DNA from: JBBQED01 sp038320345
Lineage (GTDB): Bacteria > Bacteroidota > Bacteroidia > AKYH767-A > OLB10
Assembly: GCA_038320345.1 (NCBI GenBank)
Contig: JBBQED010000003.1
Location: forward strand, 186,001 to 250,000
Length of the DNA stretch: 64,000 bases
Reading direction: 5' to 3'
The notes under the pieces were generated by a model. That model searched no databases and was not told the origin of the DNA. It saw only the letters and a list, made by a program, of their open reading frames with translations. The translations under genes and the position numbers were made by a program. Numbering within the stretch: the stretch's first letter is position 1; each line of letters begins with the position of its first letter. Shown here in pieces: positions 8,790 to 15,738 of this stretch.

Positions 8790-9020
8790 TTATTTCATTG
8801 CAGGAGCAGCAGAAGAATCTACCATCATCGTAGCAGAATCAACTGTCATTGCAGCAGCAGCAGCGGCAGCAGCTTCTTCAGCAGCTTTCATTGCAGATTC
8901 AGCAGCAGCAACAGAGTCAGCTACGCGTTTTTCTTCAGCAGCCTTCTCTTCAGCAGAAGGTCCACATGCTACTAAAGAAAACATTCCAGCAGCAAGAATA
9001 AGAGTGAATAATTTTTTCAT
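8790..9020 (-). CDS. Small Ala-rich lipoprotein (paralogue of the 9321-9662 gene)
   Basis: A 76-residue protein with a lipoprotein signal: MKKLFTLILAAGMF followed by the lipobox LVAC, with Cys19 as the lipidation site. The mature part is almost entirely A, E, K, S, D and M (AAEEKRVADSVAAAE...), likely one helix or a disordered chain, ending in a short Ser/Ala/Met tail. I chose the Met at 9018-9020 because a perfect -7 element overlaps the earlier in-frame start. The segment AAGMFSLVACGPSAE is identical to the next gene, so the two are tandem duplicates. A structural role like a small outer-membrane lipoprotein is possible; no function is known to me. Confidence 0.7.
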   Translation of the reverse strand: MKKLFTLILAAGMFSLVACGPSAEEKAAEEKRVADSVAAAESAMKAAEEAAAAAAAAMTVDSATMMVDSSAAPAMK

Positions 9021-9050
9021 GATTGATATTAGGTTGTTGATATTGATGTA

Positions 9051-9058
9051 CAAATATA
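9051..9058 (-). promoter_or_regulatory. Promoter -7 element (TATATTTG) of the mini-lipoprotein gene
   Basis: The reverse strand reads TATATTTG, a perfect TAnnTTTG match, 30 bases before the chosen ATG. It rules out the in-frame start at 9053. Confidence 0.55.
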
Positions 9059-9266
9059 ATCTTACTTATTTCCAAATCAATTTGTTTGATGAATACTTTT
9101 TAACAGTATTCCTTAAAATATTCATCAACTGACAATGGAATTTCTCTGCAAAACCCCATTAAGTCGAGCTTTGTTCACTTGGCCATATTACTCTTCTTAG
9201 CAGCATCTCCGTTTTCTCTCTGTCATTTATCAGAGTGATTGAGAAAGCTTACTACGTAACAATAGA

Positions 9267-9302
9267 ATGCTCTTTGCTCTTAATAAAAAGAACAAAGAGC
9301 AT
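9267..9302 (-). terminator. Stem-loop after the second mini-lipoprotein gene
   Basis: Arms 9267-9276 and 9293-9302 (ATGCTCTTTG with CAAAGAGCAT) pair over 10 bp. After one mismatch a further 4 bp pair, leaving a six-base loop. It lies about 20 bases after the stop of the gene at 9321-9662. The trailing U-run is weak, so it may also act as a 3' stabiliser. Confidence 0.55.
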
Positions 9303-9320
9303 CAAAAACCTTTATGTTAA

Positions 9321-9662
9321 TTAACCTTTACCTTGACCAGCCTTAACATCTTCAGGCTTTACTACTTTCGGTTTAGGAGCATTAACTTTCTTGTCGATTT
9401 TTTGCATTTTAGAAGAAACTGCAGCTAAAGAATCTTGCATAGCTTTCATATTGCTAGCTGTAATAGAATCTTCCATAGCCTTTTGAGCTGCCATCGCTTC
9501 CTTTTCAACATTTGCTATTGAATCCTGAATTCTTGTTGCTTCTACAGCAGCGAGAGAATCAGCAGTTTGTTTTTCAGCTGCTGCTTTTTGCTCAGCGCTA
9601 GGTCCACAGGCTACTAAGGAGAACATACCTGCAGCCAACATAAAAATTGCAATTTTTTTCAT
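9321..9662 (-). CDS. Small lipoprotein with Ala/Asp/Ser-rich helical repeats
   Basis: A 113-residue lipoprotein: MKKIAIFMLAAGMFSLVAC, with Cys19 as the lipidation site. The mature chain is rich in A, S, D, K and M, with loose repeats such as TADSLAAVE, QDSIANVE, EDSITASN and QDSLAAVS spaced about 11-20 residues, which suggests a long helix or coiled coil. It ends in a Lys/Pro-rich tail (NAPKPKVVKPED). It is the longer paralogue of the gene at 8790-9020, sharing 15 identical residues around the lipobox. The start at 9660-9662 follows a good promoter (-33 TTTG and -7 TACTTTTG). Function unknown. Confidence 0.7.
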   Translation of the reverse strand: MKKIAIFMLAAGMFSLVACGPSAEQKAAAEKQTADSLAAVEATRIQDSIANVEKEAMAAQKAMEDSITASNMKAMQDSLAAVSSKMQKIDKKVNAPKPKVVKPEDVKAGQGKG

Positions 9663-9686
9663 TTGAGTGATTGAGTTTAAGAGCCT

Positions 9687-9719
9687 CAAAAGTATTAAAA
9701 CAGGATTACATCTTACAAA
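9687..9719 (-). promoter_or_regulatory. Promoter with -33 TTTG and -7 TACTTTTG
   Basis: On the reverse strand TTTG (9716-9719) and TACTTTTG (9687-9694) are separated by 21 bases, close to the spacing described for the Bacteroidota primary sigma factor. It serves the lipoprotein gene starting at 9662, with a 24-base gap. Confidence 0.6.
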
Positions 9720-9759
9720 TTAGGCACAAATTTTTCTGATGGTCCTTGTATAAATTAAC

Positions 9760-9767
9760 TATTTTTG
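9760..9767 (+). promoter_or_regulatory. Promoter -7 element (TATTTTTG)
   Basis: A perfect TAnnTTTG match 28 bases before the Ig-fold lipoprotein ATG at 9796. The -33 region has TTG near 9744-9748 but not at optimal spacing. Confidence 0.5.
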
Positions 9768-9795
9768 CATCTCAAACCTCTGTAAAACACTTAAA

Positions 9796-10452
9796 ATGAA
9801 AAAATTATCAATTTCTTTAGCGTTGATTTCAGCTCTAACTCTCACATTCTCAGGCTGTAAAAAAGATGATGATACTGAATCTCCTGTAATTTCCTTGAAT
9901 GGTGACAATCCTGATTTCTCAGTTTTGAAATTTGCTTATGTTGACGAAGGTGCCGATGCGACTGATAATAATGACGCAACCGTTACTGTAAATACTTCAG
10001 GGACAGTTAATTCAAATGCTGCTGGTTCATACCAACTCACTTATTCTGCTTCTGATGCTGCTGGGAATCCTTCAGAAGAAATCAGAGATGTATATGTAGT
10101 AAATCTTTCAAGTGCAACATATTCAGCTAGTGATGATTGTGGAACTGGTGCAACTGCTTATACAGAAGCAATTACGGTAACTAATACTGCCATTAATTTT
10201 AGCCGTTTTGCAAATTATGATAACGGTTCAGTAAATGGAACTATTTCAGGTGATAATACAACTGGTTTCACGATCACAATTCCATCCCAAACAGTGATGT
10301 GTGGTACTCCTGCTGCAAATCGCTCTTTCTCTGGAACTGGAACAATTTCATTCACAGACAATGGAGGAACAATCGTTCGTAATATTTCCATTAGCTATAC
10401 TGAAGTTACAAATGGTTCAAGTGTCAGCTGCTCTGATACTTACACTAAATAA
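9796..10452 (+). CDS. Lipoprotein with DUF5011/HYR-like Ig-fold domain
   Basis: A 218-residue lipoprotein. The signal MKKLSISLALISALTLTFSG is followed by Cys21 and an acidic spacer (KKDDDTESP). Residues about 30-105 look like a bacterial Ig-like DUF5011-type domain: PVISLNGDNPDF, then YVDEGADATDNND, and at the end the typical YSASDAAGNPSEE strand. The C-terminal half (about 106-218) is Thr/Ser/Asn-rich beta sequence with three more Cys residues and no family I recognise. Location is probably the outer membrane or cell surface. It is monocistronic: own promoter, and a 21-bp terminator stem 9 bases after the stop. Confidence 0.7.
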   Translation: MKKLSISLALISALTLTFSGCKKDDDTESPVISLNGDNPDFSVLKFAYVDEGADATDNNDATVTVNTSGTVNSNAAGSYQLTYSASDAAGNPSEEIRDVYVVNLSSATYSASDDCGTGATAYTEAITVTNTAINFSRFANYDNGSVNGTISGDNTTGFTITIPSQTVMCGTPAANRSFSGTGTISFTDNGGTIVRNISISYTEVTNGSSVSCSDTYTK

Positions 10453-10461
10453 TACCAGTAA

Positions 10462-10509
10462 AATATCAATAAAAAAAACCGCTTCATCGCGGTTTTTTTT
10501 ATTGATATT
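10462..10509. terminator. Very strong intrinsic terminator (21-bp perfect stem)
   Basis: Arms 10462-10482 and 10489-10509 are perfectly complementary: a CCGC/GCGG core, eight A paired with eight T, then a further 9 bp. The loop is TTCATC. It follows the lipoprotein gene directly. Confidence 0.9.
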
Positions 10510-10522
10510 CCCCCCAAAAAAT

Positions 10523-10550
10523 GAAAGCCGCTCATTGCTGAGCGGCTTTC
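10523..10550 (-). terminator. Second terminator, oriented for the minus strand
   Basis: Perfect 12-bp stem, arms 10523-10534 and 10539-10550, with tetraloop TTGC. On the minus strand it is followed by ATTTTTT, so it points at a transcript entering from the right, where the microprotein frame at 10572-10694 ends 21 bases before it. Confidence 0.8.
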
Positions 10551-10571
10551 TGCATTATGGGAACAACTCAA

Positions 10572-10694
10572 TCACAAGGGCAATCCTGATAAAAGCCATA
10601 AACCAACCACTAAAATAGCCAGAGAAATTGATACCCTTAGGGTACTTTGATTGTGTAGAATTAATTCTGGCTCGTTGTAATTTTTGGGTTGCAT
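10572..10694 (-). CDS. Possible 40-residue single-pass membrane microprotein
   Basis: A short reverse-strand frame: ATG at 10692-10694, stop TGA at 10572-10574. The product has a polar N-terminus (MQPKNYNEPELILHNQSTLR) and then one clean hydrophobic helix (VSISLAILVVGLWLLSGLPL), the layout of small bacterial membrane proteins. An AAGAG-like purine run sits about 7 bases before the ATG. The minus-oriented terminator at 10523-10550 follows its stop, which argues for a transcript here. A longer overlapping frame (10555-10797) on the same strand looks less natural. No homologue is known to me; the call is tentative. Confidence 0.4.
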   Translation of the reverse strand: MQPKNYNEPELILHNQSTLRVSISLAILVVGLWLLSGLPL

Positions 10695-10876
10695 ATAAGG
10701 CTCTTTTATATCTTATGAATTGCAAATACTGTTCCTTTTCATTTTTTTTCACGGAGTTTTCCAAGTAGTTCATGCCCATAATCTGAACTTTGACCAAATG
10801 TTCTCAAAATGGGTAGTCATTTTCCCAAAAAACCTCCCAATCGGCAATCACATCTGCATTTGGTACTTTTACCGCC

Positions 10877-12760
10877 ATGCAAAAATCCTGGTGGCTGCCT
10901 TACCGACTTCTGATCATGAGAATCGGTATTGCCATGCTTCTTTTTATGCTGTCCCGTATTGTTTTTGCCATTTTCAACCCTGCTACCCTTTCGTCAGGAA
11001 CCCTTATCCCCTTTCTTTATGGTCTTCGTTTTGATTTTGCTGCCGTTTGTATCTTAAACAGTTTGTTTATTCTGATGCATCTCACCCCAGGAAAGCTTTT
11101 TGTGAAGCGATCTTGGCAAACCACCTGCGAGATCTTATTCATTTCCATTAATAGCATTGCTTTACTCTTTAACTATATCGATATAGCATGGTACCCCTTT
11201 ACCCAGAAAAGAACAACAGTTGACTTTTTCAAACTCCTCGCACAGGGAGAAGATGTTGGAAATAATATCGGTGGATATCTTGCTGATTACTGGTATCTCA
11301 TCATCCTTTGGGTAGGTTCCATTGGGTTGGGTATCTTTCTATACCATAGAACCAGAAAACCTTTGCCATTGGAATTAACGAGTCCACCTATCTTCAGGAT
11401 TGCTGGATTTATTGTTTTTGCCGGAATTACATTTATTGGAGCAAGAGGTGGATTACAATACAAACCTCTTTCACTACAAGCTGCTGCTGCAGGTGGTGGA
11501 CCTGATGCAATTCCCTTAGTATTGAATACTCCATACACCTTGCTAAAATCATATGGAGATGATCCTCTGCCTTCCGACTTATACATGAATACTGAAGAAG
11601 CTGAAAAATATTTTAGCTTACATCAAACACTACAAGCTGATTCGGCATTCAACAATAAAAATATAGTGGTAATTATTTTAGAGAGTTTTTCAGCAGAATA
11701 TATCGGAAACTTTAATAACGGTAAGGGCTTTACCCCATTTCTCGATTCACTGATGCAATTTAGCACCGTATATACAGAAGCCTTCGCAAATGGAAAACGT
11801 TCCATCGATGGAATACCTTGTGTGACGGCTTCTATTCCGAATCTTATGGATGAACCTTTCATTACTTCCAACTGGAATTCGAACCGAATTAATAGTCTGG
11901 CTTCAATTCTAAAATCAAAAGGATATACCTCAGGATTTTTTCACGGAGGGAATAATGGAACTATGGGCTTCGATAATTTTAGCAAGCTCGCAGGATTTGA
12001 TAAATATTACGGACGAAATGAATACGATGGTCCCGACACAGATTACGATGGTCACTGGGGAATTTTTGATGAACCTAATTATCAGTTCATGATTCGTACC
12101 ATCAATAATTGGAAGAAGCCTTTCACATCAACTTTTTTCTCCCTTTCATCTCATCATCCTTATACTATTCCCGCTCAATATAAAGGAAAATTTCCTTCAG
12201 GTAGCTTGCCGATATTGCAGGGAGTAGCCTATGCTGATTTTGCACTGCAAACATTTTTTCATGCAGCTTCCAAACAAACTTGGTATTCAAATACAATCTT
12301 CATTCTTACTGCTGATCATACCGGACCAGCAGAGAGCGAATATTATTCAGGGAGGATCGGTATCTATCATGTTCCCATTGTAATTTTCGATCCTACATCG
12401 TCAAAAAAAAATTGGATAACTACAACTGCTCAACAAACCGACATCATTCCAACAGCACTTGGCCTATTAAATTATTCAGGTCCTTACAGTGGCTTTGGTC
12501 AGGATTTAAATGCAGAGCCTCATACACATTGGTCGGTTAACTACATGAATGGTTCGTGGCAGTTAATTACAGATAATTATTTATTACAGTTTGATGGTAA
12601 TCATACAACAGGTTTATACGATCGAACCGTTGATAGTCTATTAAAAAATAATTTATCGGATAATTTGCCAGATACCGTTGCACATTATGAACCATTAATT
12701 AAGTCAATTCTTCAGCAATTTCGTCAAGGGATGATTCGAAATACATTAGTGAAACCATGA
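10877..12760 (+). CDS. LTA synthase/MdoB-family membrane sulfatase
   Basis: A 627-residue inner-membrane enzyme of the alkaline phosphatase superfamily. Five hydrophobic segments occupy about residues 10-180. The periplasmic sulfatase domain starts near 259 with NIVVIILESFSAEY (metal-binding Glu). The nucleophile region is FANGKRSIDGIPC, with Ser where LtaS has Thr, and TADHTG near 478 carries the late Asp-His metal ligands. Family members transfer phosphoglycerol or phosphoethanolamine to envelope glycans or lipids; the acceptor here is unknown. Its stop overlaps the lipid-kinase start as ATGA, which suggests joint work in lipid head-group metabolism. A weak -7-like TACTTTTA lies at 10864-10871. 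Confidence 0.85.
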   Translation: MQKSWWLPYRLLIMRIGIAMLLFMLSRIVFAIFNPATLSSGTLIPFLYGLRFDFAAVCILNSLFILMHLTPGKLFVKRSWQTTCEILFISINSIALLFNYIDIAWYPFTQKRTTVDFFKLLAQGEDVGNNIGGYLADYWYLIILWVGSIGLGIFLYHRTRKPLPLELTSPPIFRIAGFIVFAGITFIGARGGLQYKPLSLQAAAAGGGPDAIPLVLNTPYTLLKSYGDDPLPSDLYMNTEEAEKYFSLHQTLQADSAFNNKNIVVIILESFSAEYIGNFNNGKGFTPFLDSLMQFSTVYTEAFANGKRSIDGIPCVTASIPNLMDEPFITSNWNSNRINSLASILKSKGYTSGFFHGGNNGTMGFDNFSKLAGFDKYYGRNEYDGPDTDYDGHWGIFDEPNYQFMIRTINNWKKPFTSTFFSLSSHHPYTIPAQYKGKFPSGSLPILQGVAYADFALQTFFHAASKQTWYSNTIFILTADHTGPAESEYYSGRIGIYHVPIVIFDPTSSKKNWITTTAQQTDIIPTALGLLNYSGPYSGFGQDLNAEPHTHWSVNYMNGSWQLITDNYLLQFDGNHTTGLYDRTVDSLLKNNLSDNLPDTVAHYEPLIKSILQQFRQGMIRNTLVKP

Positions 12761-13629
12761 AAAAAATTCGCATCTTAATAAATCCTATTGCAGGACATGG
12801 ACTAGCGCCACGGATAGCAACACTGGTGGATAAAAGCGGACTGGCGGATAGTTATGAAGTTGAAACACTTTATACCGAATATGCGGGACACGCAAGAGAA
12901 CTTGCAGCGGATGCTGTAAAGAACAACTATGCAGCGGTAGTCGCTGTAGGAGGTGATGGTACAGTGAATGAAGTAGGATCCTCTTTAAAAAATAGTGAAA
13001 CTGCATTGGCGATTATTCCTGCAGGTTCAGGCAACGGACTCGCACGACATCTTGGTGTAAAATTAAAACCTCTTGAGGCTTTAAAACAGATTGCAAATGC
13101 TAAAACAGATTACCTAGATTACTTACTCATCAACAATCGTTTTTCGGTGAACGTATCTGGATTTGGTTTTGATGGATATGTAGCTTGGCTTTTTAATAAC
13201 AGTGGTAAAAGAGGATTAAGTAACTACACCAAAATTGCATTGCAGGAATACGCCAGGTATAAAACTGCTCAATTTGAAATTGAAATGCAAGGACAGCAAA
13301 AAAGCTGGAGCGGACATATGCTGGTTATTGCAAATGCATCTCAGTTTGGGAATGCAGCTATAATCGCTCCTCAGGCTGATTTGAAAGATGGAAAAGCAGA
13401 TTTGGTATGTGTACAAAAACCCGCTGCATTACAATTACCTGGAATGTTTATTCGATTATTCACAGGTAAATTAAAAGATACAGATTATCTGAAAAATTTT
13501 GTTTGCGAGGAATTTACAGCTAAAGCCTCTCGACCTTTACATTTACATATCGATGGAGAAGCGAGTGATCCGATATCTGAAATCCATGTGAAAGTTGTTT
13601 CGAAATCTCTTAAAATTCTCGTTCCATAA
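12757..13629 (+). CDS. Diacylglycerol/lipid kinase family protein (YegS/BmrU type)
   Basis: A 290-residue cytoplasmic lipid kinase-like protein. It opens with KKIRILINPIAGHG, the N-terminal nucleotide-binding strand, and has the hallmark GGDGTVNEVG near residues 65-74 and PAGSGNGLARHLG near 88-100, both typical of DAGK catalytic domains. It phosphorylates diacylglycerol or a related lipid alcohol using ATP. Coupling to the LtaS-like gene fits recycling of diacylglycerol released when that enzyme takes head groups from phospholipids. This pairing is an inference from known biology of LtaS/MdoB and DgkB or DgkA. Length is normal for the family. Confidence 0.85.
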   Translation: MKKIRILINPIAGHGLAPRIATLVDKSGLADSYEVETLYTEYAGHARELAADAVKNNYAAVVAVGGDGTVNEVGSSLKNSETALAIIPAGSGNGLARHLGVKLKPLEALKQIANAKTDYLDYLLINNRFSVNVSGFGFDGYVAWLFNNSGKRGLSNYTKIALQEYARYKTAQFEIEMQGQQKSWSGHMLVIANASQFGNAAIIAPQADLKDGKADLVCVQKPAALQLPGMFIRLFTGKLKDTDYLKNFVCEEFTAKASRPLHLHIDGEASDPISEIHVKVVSKSLKILVP

Positions 13630-13641
13630 AATCTTTAAATA

Positions 13642-14235
13642 ATGAATGAATTGGATGCCAACTTCTGGCAAAATCGTTATGAGCAAGGTGATACTGCATG
13701 GGATTTAGGAATGCCTTCTCCCCCACTCGCACAGTATATTGATCAATTAAAAAATCGTAACATCAAAATATTAATTCCCGGTGCTGGCAATAGTTATGAA
13801 GCGGAATATCTTTATCATCATGGCTTTAAACAAACTTATATTATTGATCTTGCCGATGCCCCGTTAAAAAATTTCAAATCAAGAGTTCCTGCATTTCCAA
13901 TTGATCAATTAATTCAAGGAAATTTTTTTGATCATCATGAAAAATATGACTTGATTCTAGAACAAACTTTTTTCTGTGCGATCAATCCTGCCTTACGAAA
14001 AGCATATGTGAAACATATGGCGGAGCTTTTGAATCCTGATGGTATTCTTGCTGGACTATTATTCGATTGTGAATTTGAAAAAGAAGGACCTCCATTTGGT
14101 GGTTCGGCAAATGATTATCGCCCGATGTTTAGTCAATATTTTGAGCTAAAACAATTTAATGCAGCAACCAATTCCATTCCGCCAAGAGCTGGTAGAGAAA
14201 TTTTTATTGAATGTAGAAAGAAGAATGAGGAGTAA
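13642..14235 (+). CDS. TPMT-family SAM-dependent methyltransferase
   Basis: A 197-residue protein resembling thiopurine S-methyltransferase relatives. It begins with the family pattern FWQNRYEQGDTAWDLGMPSP, which covers the substrate/SAM lid, followed by the SAM-binding glycine motif ILIPGAGNSYEAEYL (about 46-60) and an acidic residue at the end of the next strand (YIIDLAD). Bacterial members methylate thiols, selenium or tellurium compounds, or act in thiocyanate formation. The precise substrate is not readable. It lies 12 bases after the lipid-kinase gene and may be co-transcribed with it. Confidence 0.85.
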   Translation: MNELDANFWQNRYEQGDTAWDLGMPSPPLAQYIDQLKNRNIKILIPGAGNSYEAEYLYHHGFKQTYIIDLADAPLKNFKSRVPAFPIDQLIQGNFFDHHEKYDLILEQTFFCAINPALRKAYVKHMAELLNPDGILAGLLFDCEFEKEGPPFGGSANDYRPMFSQYFELKQFNAATNSIPPRAGREIFIECRKKNEE

Positions 14236-14562
14236 ATAGTGCACCCTTCCCCCAAAAATTTAAAGTGAGGAACTACTGAATTTAAGAAAGCATTAAAATC
14301 TATTTTTTAGTGCTGCATGTATGTTATTTGCGAGTATCAAATAGTGCTTGGTAATATATTTCAGAGTTTATCTATTTGATTTTCAGTAAACTATTCATAT
14401 AATCAGTGTAGTCAAAGGAGCATTTAAGGGTATCATACTGATCAAATTTCAAGTGATTTAGAACACTGATGCGTTTGATCATTTTTCAAAATCCATACGC
14501 TCGGTTAGCAAATAGCCGTTCTAATCCCATCATTTCACCTGATCTTGACTATTTTCGCAGTA
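14236..14562. other. Intergenic region before the NlpC/P60 gene
   Basis: About 327 AT-rich bases with no convincing ORF, RNA or long repeat. A TATTTTCG element at 14550-14557 (one mismatch to TAnnTTTG) stands 5 bases before the NlpC/P60 ATG and is the only regulatory signal I can point to. Confidence 0.4.
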
Positions 14563-15129
14563 ATGCTGAAATCGAAATTGCTCTTAATGTCGGGACTGTT
14601 CATGAGCCTTTGTGCTCGGGCGCAGACTTCATTTCATGAGGAACCCACTGATTTGGGCTTTATCGATAATAATAAAATCGCCTACTATTCGCAGGAATTT
14701 GGATTTGACTTGCCTGATTCCGGGAGCCTTATGCTTTATGATACGCTTGAAAACTGGCTTGGAACACCTTATCGCTTTGCAGGAAATTGTGAGAAAGGAA
14801 TTGACTGTTCTGGCTTCGTGAATATGCTTTATGATCGAGTTTATGGTAAGAAACTCGGCGCCAGAAATTCGGCAGAAATTTATTCTCAACTAGAAAAAAT
14901 TGATATTGACGATATCCAACAAGGCGATCTGGTATTTTTCAGAATTCGAAAAAATCGAATTTCACATATTGGACTGTACCTAGGAAATCACAAATTTGTA
15001 CATGCTAGTTCTTCCAATGGTGTGATCATCAGCGACATGAATGAACCTTACTATAAAAAATACTTCGCAGGTGCAGGTCGTCATAAGCCCAATACCTTTA
15101 ACATGACTTCACAAGGGATAATCGAATAG
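14563..15129 (+). CDS. Secreted NlpC/P60 cell-wall peptidase
   Basis: A 188-residue protein with a signal peptide (MLKSKLLLMSGLFMSLCARA) and one NlpC/P60 domain. The catalytic Cys82 sits in IDCSGFVNMLY, His135 in SHIGLYLG and a further His147 in KFVHAS, in the usual order and spacing. These enzymes cut gamma-D-Glu-diaminopimelate bonds in peptidoglycan stem peptides. I chose the ATG at 14563; an upstream in-frame TTG at 14545 overlaps the promoter-like TATTTTCG. The domain fills the protein after a short linker, with no SH3 domains. The phosphoribosyltransferase gene starts 3 bases after it. Confidence 0.85.
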   Translation: MLKSKLLLMSGLFMSLCARAQTSFHEEPTDLGFIDNNKIAYYSQEFGFDLPDSGSLMLYDTLENWLGTPYRFAGNCEKGIDCSGFVNMLYDRVYGKKLGARNSAEIYSQLEKIDIDDIQQGDLVFFRIRKNRISHIGLYLGNHKFVHASSSNGVIISDMNEPYYKKYFAGAGRHKPNTFNMTSQGIIE

Positions 15130-15132
15130 TGT

Positions 15133-15642
15133 ATGGTGCAACGTGAACCTACCTTAGTGCTGAACAGCCGTCAGATTGATCAAAGAATCAATAGGATTGC
15201 ATATCAGATCTATGAAGACAATTCGAGCGAAGCGGAAATCCTACTTGCAGGAATAGCGAAGAGCGGATATACATTTGCCTTGCTTCTTCAAAAAGTTCTG
15301 GTAAAAATTTGTCCTGTTCCCGTTCGACTTGTTGAAATCAAATTAGATAAAGAACAACCCATCGACTATCAGATTACTCCTCCTCTTTCAAAAGAAGACC
15401 TCAAACAAAAAGTGGTAATTGTGATTGATGATGTGCTCAATTCTGGAAAGACATTGATGTATAGTTTACGACCATTTCTGGAAGCGGACATGAAAAAAAT
15501 TAGAACCGTTTTATTGGTGGATAGAGACCATAAGCGCTATCCAGTAGAAGCCGATTTTGTTGGAATTACATTGAGTACTACACTTCAGGAACATATTCGT
15601 GTGGTACTAGAAGCCGGCAAAGAAGCTGTTTATCTGGAATAA
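15133..15642 (+). CDS. Phosphoribosyltransferase (PyrR/Hpt-like type I)
   Basis: A 169-residue type I phosphoribosyltransferase. The PRPP-binding signature VVIVIDDVLNSGKTL (about residues 94-108) has the paired acidic residues, and an early segment ILLAGIAKSGYTFA provides the pyrophosphate loop. Later DRDHKRYPVEADFVGI matches the base-binding hood of PyrR and hypoxanthine PRTases. It could be a purine or pyrimidine salvage enzyme or a PyrR-like protein; sequence alone does not decide. It follows the NlpC/P60 gene by 3 bases and precedes batD by about 100 bases. Confidence 0.8.
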   Translation: MVQREPTLVLNSRQIDQRINRIAYQIYEDNSSEAEILLAGIAKSGYTFALLLQKVLVKICPVPVRLVEIKLDKEQPIDYQITPPLSKEDLKQKVVIVIDDVLNSGKTLMYSLRPFLEADMKKIRTVLLVDRDHKRYPVEADFVGITLSTTLQEHIRVVLEAGKEAVYLE

Positions 15643-15738
15643 TAAAAAATTTGAGTTAATGATTCGTTAAATTCAATACTTCTTCATTCGCAACTCGTTT
15701 ATTTTGCATCCTCATTGCGAAAGTCGGCAAGTAGAATT

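Larger units (their letters stand above)
9021..9320. other. Spacer between the tandem mini-lipoprotein genes
   Basis: This 300-base AT-rich spacer holds the promoter of the downstream gene (9051-9058) and the terminator-like hairpin of the upstream one (9267-9302). I see no further coding sequence in it. Confidence 0.5.

Noticed and set aside
10555..10797. Longer 80-residue reverse-strand frame over the microprotein
   Set aside because: Its ending is less natural than the 40-residue frame, it extends toward the LtaS promoter region, and it has no convincing start signal.
10720..11034. Plus-strand 104-residue frame before and inside the LtaS gene
   Set aside because: It overlaps the true gene in another frame and has no family features.
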